A stretch of 9,996 bases of DNA from JAFGIT01 sp016929465 [NCBI: Candidatus Coatesbacteria bacterium]. Lineage in GTDB: Bacteria > B130-G9. Location: positions 1 to 9,996 of the forward strand of contig JAFGIT010000380.1 of NCBI GenBank assembly GCA_016929465.1, given 5' to 3'. This document shows, piece after piece, positions 6,482-9,996 of this stretch (position 1 is the stretch's first letter; every line of letters starts with the position of its first letter). The notes beneath the pieces were generated by a model that did not search any database, was not told where the DNA came from, and was given only the letters and a program-made list of their open reading frames with translations. The translations under genes were made by a program, and so were the position numbers.

Positions 6482-6616
6482 AGTGCCTCCCTCTCTTGAG
6501 TTCGTTTGAACACCTCTTGCTGATGCAAAATTCCAATTAAACATTGGAGGTGGGAACCGTTGCGTCTTAACCGGGGTACCACCGACTAGATGCTTTCGCT
6601 CCCGCTTCCGCTAAAA

Positions 6617-6644
6617 GTATTACCAATTTTTGGGATGGTGTCAA
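6617..6644 (-). promoter_or_regulatory. Candidate sigma70-type promoter for the beta-helix gene block
   Basis: The minus strand has a perfect TTGACA (6639-6644), a 16-nt spacer and TAATAC (6617-6622), a modest match to TATAAT. It lies about 135 nt before ATG 6481 and points into the block. No other -35/-10 pair of this quality was noticed between lptD and this gene. No operator was recognised. Confidence 0.45.
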
Positions 6645-6776
6645 GTACGGCTTTCAGAGCCTCGTCAGGCCCTATCCGGAGAGGCAGATTGGGGAGGGAT
6701 TCGGAGAAAATTTTAAATATGAACTAAAGATTATCCGGGGATCGTCCGATAAGTAAGGCGCTGATGCAACTGCATG

Positions 6777-6801
6777 GCCCTGGACCGGCCCGATCCAGGG
6801 C
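6777..6801. other. Intergenic hairpin downstream of lptD
   Basis: GCCCTGGA (6777-6784) and TCCAGGGC (6794-6801) are exact reverse complements around a 9-nt loop, about 95 bp past the lptD stop. No T run follows on the minus strand, so it is not a canonical intrinsic terminator. It could stabilise the lptD mRNA 3' end or be a repeat element. The rest of 6482-6895 holds the candidate promoter, an AT-rich patch (about 6709-6735), a short ATGGAC repeat and no gene I can support. Confidence 0.45.
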
Positions 6802-6840
6802 AGCCGCCCTCTCGCCGGCCTTAGAAGACCCGCACCGTCG

Positions 6841-6866
6841 ATGGACAAGGATGGACAGGATGGACG
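6841..6866. repeat. ATGGAC short tandem repeat
   Basis: ATGGAC recurs at 6841, 6851 and 6860 in a 9-10 bp periodic array (ATGGACAAGG, ATGGACAGG, ATGGACGCG). It lies 30 bp past the lptD stop. I see no gene in it; it looks like another of the micro-repeats scattered through intergenic DNA here. Confidence 0.6.
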
Positions 6867-6895
6867 CGCGGATGCCTATCCGAGAAAATCCGGGC

Positions 6896-9415
6896 CTACA
6901 AGAACGGGACCTTGCTGCTGCCGACGTTCGTCAGCGTTATCGAAAGCGAGAACTGCGTGTCGCTGCGCCTTTCCTTCTCCTGGCGGATGTTGTCCACCCA
7001 CTCCCATTCGATCTCGGTCTCGTGGCTCGCGAAGAACGTCAGGGACCAGCACTGAGAATGATACACTACCGTGTAGCTGTTCTGGTTAAAAAGGTCATCG
7101 ACTATGTTGTATTTGACCGTCGTGTAGAACTCCCACTTCGGGTGCGGGGCGCAGCCGAATTCGGTGGTGAAGTAACGTGTGTCTGGATAATTGAGATCAC
7201 TGCCGTCGGGATCCGCAATCGTGCGATATTTGTCTTCCGACCGGAATCGGCATTCGGCGTGCCAAGTATTTTTGTGGTATTTCGCGGCGACTGTGTAGTT
7301 CGAGATGCGGTTCTTGTGATGGTTATAGCTCATCTGCAGTTCCCCATCGAGATATTCTGTGGGACGCATTATCGCGCGGGCGGCAATGTCGGAGTATGGG
7401 CTGTAATCAACGCTAAAGGGATTGTAATCCGATTTCTTCAGGATGTGCGCCCTCTTGAAGTCGTAGCTTTGACTGAGTGAAAAGCTCAAGAGGTCCCTGT
7501 AATCCGTAACGGGTTCCCCGTCCTCACCGGTTTTGGCGATTTTGGCCCTCAGGCGATTCATAAGGGAGTAGGTGATCTGGGTCCTACCCCAGAGGCCACT
7601 GTAAATAATCCCGATGCTATCGATGCTGTCATAATTGAGCGGGTAGTTCAATGAAATGAGATGACTTGTCGATAGGTCCACTTCATATAAAAGGTCCTGA
7701 TTGACACCCGGGATGTAATCGAAGGAGACGGATGGAGTAATTTGATGCTCGATCTTCTCTATGTCCCCCCAACCTGAGAAGGAGAATATCCGGTGAAGCG
7801 ACGGCCCAGTGCAATTCAGAGTGAAGTCATATATCTCTCTTCTGAGGTCATTCCCATTTCTGACGACTCTCTCGAAGGGGCGCTCCATATCGAATATCTC
7901 GCCGTCCTCTCTATCAAAGAGTATTTCAGAATGATCGGCCAGGAATGAGTAGGTCTTGACCTTGCCGATCTTGCTGCCGTCCAAGTCGCGTGCCCCGAGC
8001 TCGGAGAGGTCCAATGTCGAGTCGATATACCATGTGGTTCGGAAGCCGACCCTGCCGGTCAATGAGAGCCACTGCCCGAAGTTGAGTGGATACGAGAGCT
8101 GGGGGTATAGGTCGAATCTCTTGGTCGTTCTCTCGACAGGCTCCGAATTCAGACCGGTTGTCTGCGCCAGGTTCGAGGCCTGCACAGAGAATTGGTATAG
8201 AAGCGGCGTTTCGAACACAGTCTGCCTCATGCTCATGAAGTTGATCTCGGGGAGCTTTTGCAGACTGGTATCAGTTGGATCTTCCTCGTCGAGGCTCTCG
8301 ATGTCCACCACATTTGCGGAGAGGTAATATTGCGACCAGCTCTTCGTAAGGGATACCTCCGAGATGACCTCCTGCGGCCTGTCCGAGAGGTTCGGCACGA
8401 AATCATCCCCAAACTGCTTGTCACTGACGTAGTTGACATTCGCGATCGCCCTGAATCCCATGCCGAGGTCTTGGGTGTGCTGAAAAATGACTCGCCAGCG
8501 CTCGGATGGATTATTGATGACGCTTGTAGTGTCATTCGGGTCCGGCTGCCTGTTTAGTTTCTCCGAGACATGAAATGCATAGAAGCTTCCTCCCGAGCTC
8601 TCGGATAGGACATATCTGAACTCCAGGTCTTGCGCGAAGGTCCCCTCGTCATAATACTGAAGCGAGAAAGTCGCGTCCGTGTTGTCGGTGGTGGCCCAGA
8701 AGAACGAGTCCTTGATGTAATTCCCGAGGCGCGAGTTGCTGCCAAACTCGGGCATTAAAAAGCCGGTAGTTCGGTCCGGCTTGATTGGGTATATCCAGTA
8801 AGGGAGATAGAGGATGGGCATTTTCTTGACCCATGCCGAACCGTTATAGAGGTAGATGTAGTTATCGACGTGAATAGTCGCTCTCTTGATCCTGAAGGAC
8901 CAATCCGGGACATCCTGCGCGCAGGATGTGAATGTCGCGTGGTGAAGCCTGTATCGATCGAGTTTGAATCGCTCGAGCTTCTCGGCGGTGATGTAGAATG
9001 ATGGCTCCAGGAAGGCCTGGGCGGAATAGACCTTCGCCAGGCGGGTCCTGAGATTCATCTCGAGCCTATTGCCGACTATCCTGTTTTCGAGATACTCGAG
9101 GATGACATTGCCCGTGGCAACGGTCTCCATCGTCCTTCGGTTGAAGGTAATCTTATCTGCTCGAAGCCTCACCTCGCCGAAGCGAATGTCCACCGCCCCC
9201 TCCAGTGTCGCGATCCCGGTCTTTGCGTCGTAATGCTGGTGCATCGCATATACCTCGACGGTGTCTTCCTGCTCCGCCATCTCGAGGAATTTCTTTTGCG
9301 TCTTTTCCGCTCTATTGAAGAGTTTGTTCTGTGCAGCAGCGGGCTGGGCCAAAATAAAGATGAGGGAGAAGATTGCGATGAAAAGTGGTGCGAGACGGAT
9401 CGCGCGCGATGGCAT
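6896..9415 (-). CDS. lptD: LPS-assembly outer-membrane protein LptD (OstA/Imp)
   Basis: LptD is the outer-membrane barrel that, with LptE, inserts lipopolysaccharide into the outer leaflet. The 839-aa product (E. coli: 784) begins MPSRAIRLAP with a hydrophobic stretch and a signal-peptidase site near A-A-A-Q, residue 28. Residues about 50-150 form the OstA/LptA-like beta-jellyroll (TGIATLEGAVDIRFGEVRLR, ADKITFNRRT, ATGNVILEY). Residues 162-174 (FTSCAQDVPDWSF) match the conserved T-S-C-x-x-x-x-x-D-W segment at the jellyroll-barrel junction, and K-P-D-R-T-T-G-F-L-M-P-E-F-G the following barrel entry. The barrel runs to the end, with alternating aromatic strands and a QCWSLTF strand near residue 788. 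Cys165 and Cys789 are candidates for the interdomain disulfide. The carboxyl terminus is V-P-F-L, not a strict terminal Phe. ATG 9415 is 38 nt past accD and lacks a clear ribosome site, but no better in-frame start exists. Co-transcription with accD is likely. Confidence 0.95.
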   Translation of the reverse strand: MPSRAIRLAPLFIAIFSLIFILAQPAAAQNKLFNRAEKTQKKFLEMAEQEDTVEVYAMHQHYDAKTGIATLEGAVDIRFGEVRLRADKITFNRRTMETVATGNVILEYLENRIVGNRLEMNLRTRLAKVYSAQAFLEPSFYITAEKLERFKLDRYRLHHATFTSCAQDVPDWSFRIKRATIHVDNYIYLYNGSAWVKKMPILYLPYWIYPIKPDRTTGFLMPEFGSNSRLGNYIKDSFFWATTDNTDATFSLQYYDEGTFAQDLEFRYVLSESSGGSFYAFHVSEKLNRQPDPNDTTSVINNPSERWRVIFQHTQDLGMGFRAIANVNYVSDKQFGDDFVPNLSDRPQEVISEVSLTKSWSQYYLSANVVDIESLDEEDPTDTSLQKLPEINFMSMRQTVFETPLLYQFSVQASNLAQTTGLNSEPVERTTKRFDLYPQLSYPLNFGQWLSLTGRVGFRTTWYIDSTLDLSELGARDLDGSKIGKVKTYSFLADHSEILFDREDGEIFDMERPFERVVRNGNDLRREIYDFTLNCTGPSLHRIFSFSGWGDIEKIEHQITPSVSFDYIPGVNQDLLYEVDLSTSHLISLNYPLNYDSIDSIGIIYSGLWGRTQITYSLMNRLRAKIAKTGEDGEPVTDYRDLLSFSLSQSYDFKRAHILKKSDYNPFSVDYSPYSDIAARAIMRPTEYLDGELQMSYNHHKNRISNYTVAAKYHKNTWHAECRFRSEDKYRTIADPDGSDLNYPDTRYFTTEFGCAPHPKWEFYTTVKYNIVDDLFNQNSYTVVYHSQCWSLTFFASHETEIEWEWVDNIRQEKERRSDTQFSLSITLTNVGSSKVPFL

Positions 9416-9453
9416 CGTGCGGGTGTATCCGTTATATGCCCTGCAAGGGCGGT

Positions 9454-9996
9454 CTAATCATCTGCCTCTTCTGTGGCAGCATCATCCCCTGCCGGCAGAT
9501 TTCCCATCCCCTCACTGGCATCCTCGGAATGCTGCCCGCTATCCAGTCTGAAGAAGTTCAGGATGTCTCCCAGGACACCTTTCAGGTGTTTTCGCTCGAT
9601 TACTATGTCGATGAAGCCGTGGTCCCGGACGAACTCCGCGCTCTGGAAGCCCTCGGGGAGTTCCTCACCGATGGTCTCCCTGATGACTCGAGGGCCTGCG
9701 AAGCCCACGAGCGCTTTTGGCTCCGCGATGATAATATCCCCGAGCATGGCGAATGAGGCCATGACTCCCGCGGTCGATGGGTCGGTCAGAATAGATATGA
9801 AGAGGTTTCCAGTGAGCCCGAACCGGGCCGCCGCCTGAGAGGTCTTGGCCATCTGCATGAGCGACAGCATCCCTTCCTGCATCCTGGCACCTCCGGTGCT
9901 CGCGATCGTTATCATCGGCATGTTCTTCCGAGCCGCTCGCTCGAAGCCCCGGGTGACCATCTCCCCCACCACAGAGCCCATGCTGCCGCCCATGAA
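9454..9996 (-). CDS. accD: Acetyl-CoA carboxylase carboxyltransferase subunit beta (C-terminal part)
   Basis: AccD pairs with AccA to move the carboxyl group from carboxybiotin to acetyl-CoA, giving malonyl-CoA, the first committed step of fatty acid synthesis. The visible 180 codons start at the right window edge and end at TAG 9454-9456. They match the second half of Acc[16 protein letters not shown] opening, [20 protein letters not shown] (acyl-CoA/oxyanion region), [18 protein letters not shown] and [15 protein letters not shown], then E-x-L-P-x-G-F-Q. The amino-terminal zinc-finger part lies outside the window. The tail after about visible residue 150 is acidic and poorly conserved ([11 protein letters not shown]), as usual for AccD. 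lptD begins 38 nt downstream; the gap holds a small hairpin (GCCCT/AGGGC, 9438-9450). Housekeeping, cytoplasmic. Confidence 0.97.
   Translation of the reverse strand, partial: FMGGSMGSVVGEMVTRGFERAARKNMPMITIASTGGARMQEGMLSLMQMAKTSQAAARFGLTGNLFISILTDPSTAGVMASFAMLGDIIIAEPKALVGFAGPRVIRETIGEELPEGFQSAEFVRDHGFIDIVIERKHLKGVLGDILNFFRLDSGQHSEDASEGMGNLPAGDDAATEEADD

Noticed and set aside
6777-6801. Intrinsic terminator of lptD
   Set aside because: The stem is perfect, but no T tract follows on the minus strand within reach.
6764-7480. 238-codon plus-strand frame across the lptD 3' end
   Set aside because: It lies over conserved LptD barrel sequence and begins in the intergenic repeat region; an antisense shadow.

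Overview
The window looks like a piece of chromosome from a diderm (Gram-negative-type) environmental bacterium with moderate GC. The firmest evidence is lptD, the outer-membrane LPS-assembly translocon gene, followed by the carboxyl-terminal part of accD (acetyl-CoA carboxylase) and two exported right-handed beta-helix proteins with a Fn3-like carboxyl-terminal module. The intergenic DNA is full of short palindromes and micro-tandem repeats, a style common in metagenome-derived genomes of poorly cultured phyla. The sequence alone does not support naming the phylum.

Layout. Plus strand: 3-1274 is the 3' part of a beta-propeller-like protein (two-component-regulator-propeller type repeat), open at the left edge. 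1360-1719 is the amino-terminal stump of a family 2 glycosyltransferase, carrying a 26-codon in-frame insert and ending in unrelated repeat DNA. 1714-1921 is a mosaic of three hairpins and three tandem micro-repeats. From about 1923 to the right edge every gene is on the minus strand. Reading leftward from the right edge these are: accD (open at the edge), a 38-nt gap, lptD, a 414-nt intergenic region with a sigma70-like promoter, a 797-aa beta-helix protein, a 40-codon small gene, a 596-aa beta-helix protein, and a strong intrinsic terminator at 1923-1964.

How the parts relate. accD and lptD are housekeeping cell-envelope genes and probably co-transcribed. The 6481-2017 block reads as a three-gene unit with one candidate promoter and one terminator. 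Both large products are secreted surface-type proteins sharing the same carboxyl-terminal module. The small gene between them, 3893-4015, encodes a peptide with a YxxPxVLxxG leader-like segment and a Cys/Gly/Ser/Thr-rich tail with two cysteines. It resembles a ribosomally made, modified peptide (RiPP) precursor and is the most interesting object here. No modifying enzyme lies in the window, so that role is inference.

A second theme is short mobile or repeated DNA entering coding sequence in frame: the 26-codon insert in the glycosyltransferase stump, and a perfect 10-bp-arm palindrome inside the last codons of the 797-aa beta-helix gene, a half-copy of which sits at 1310-1327.
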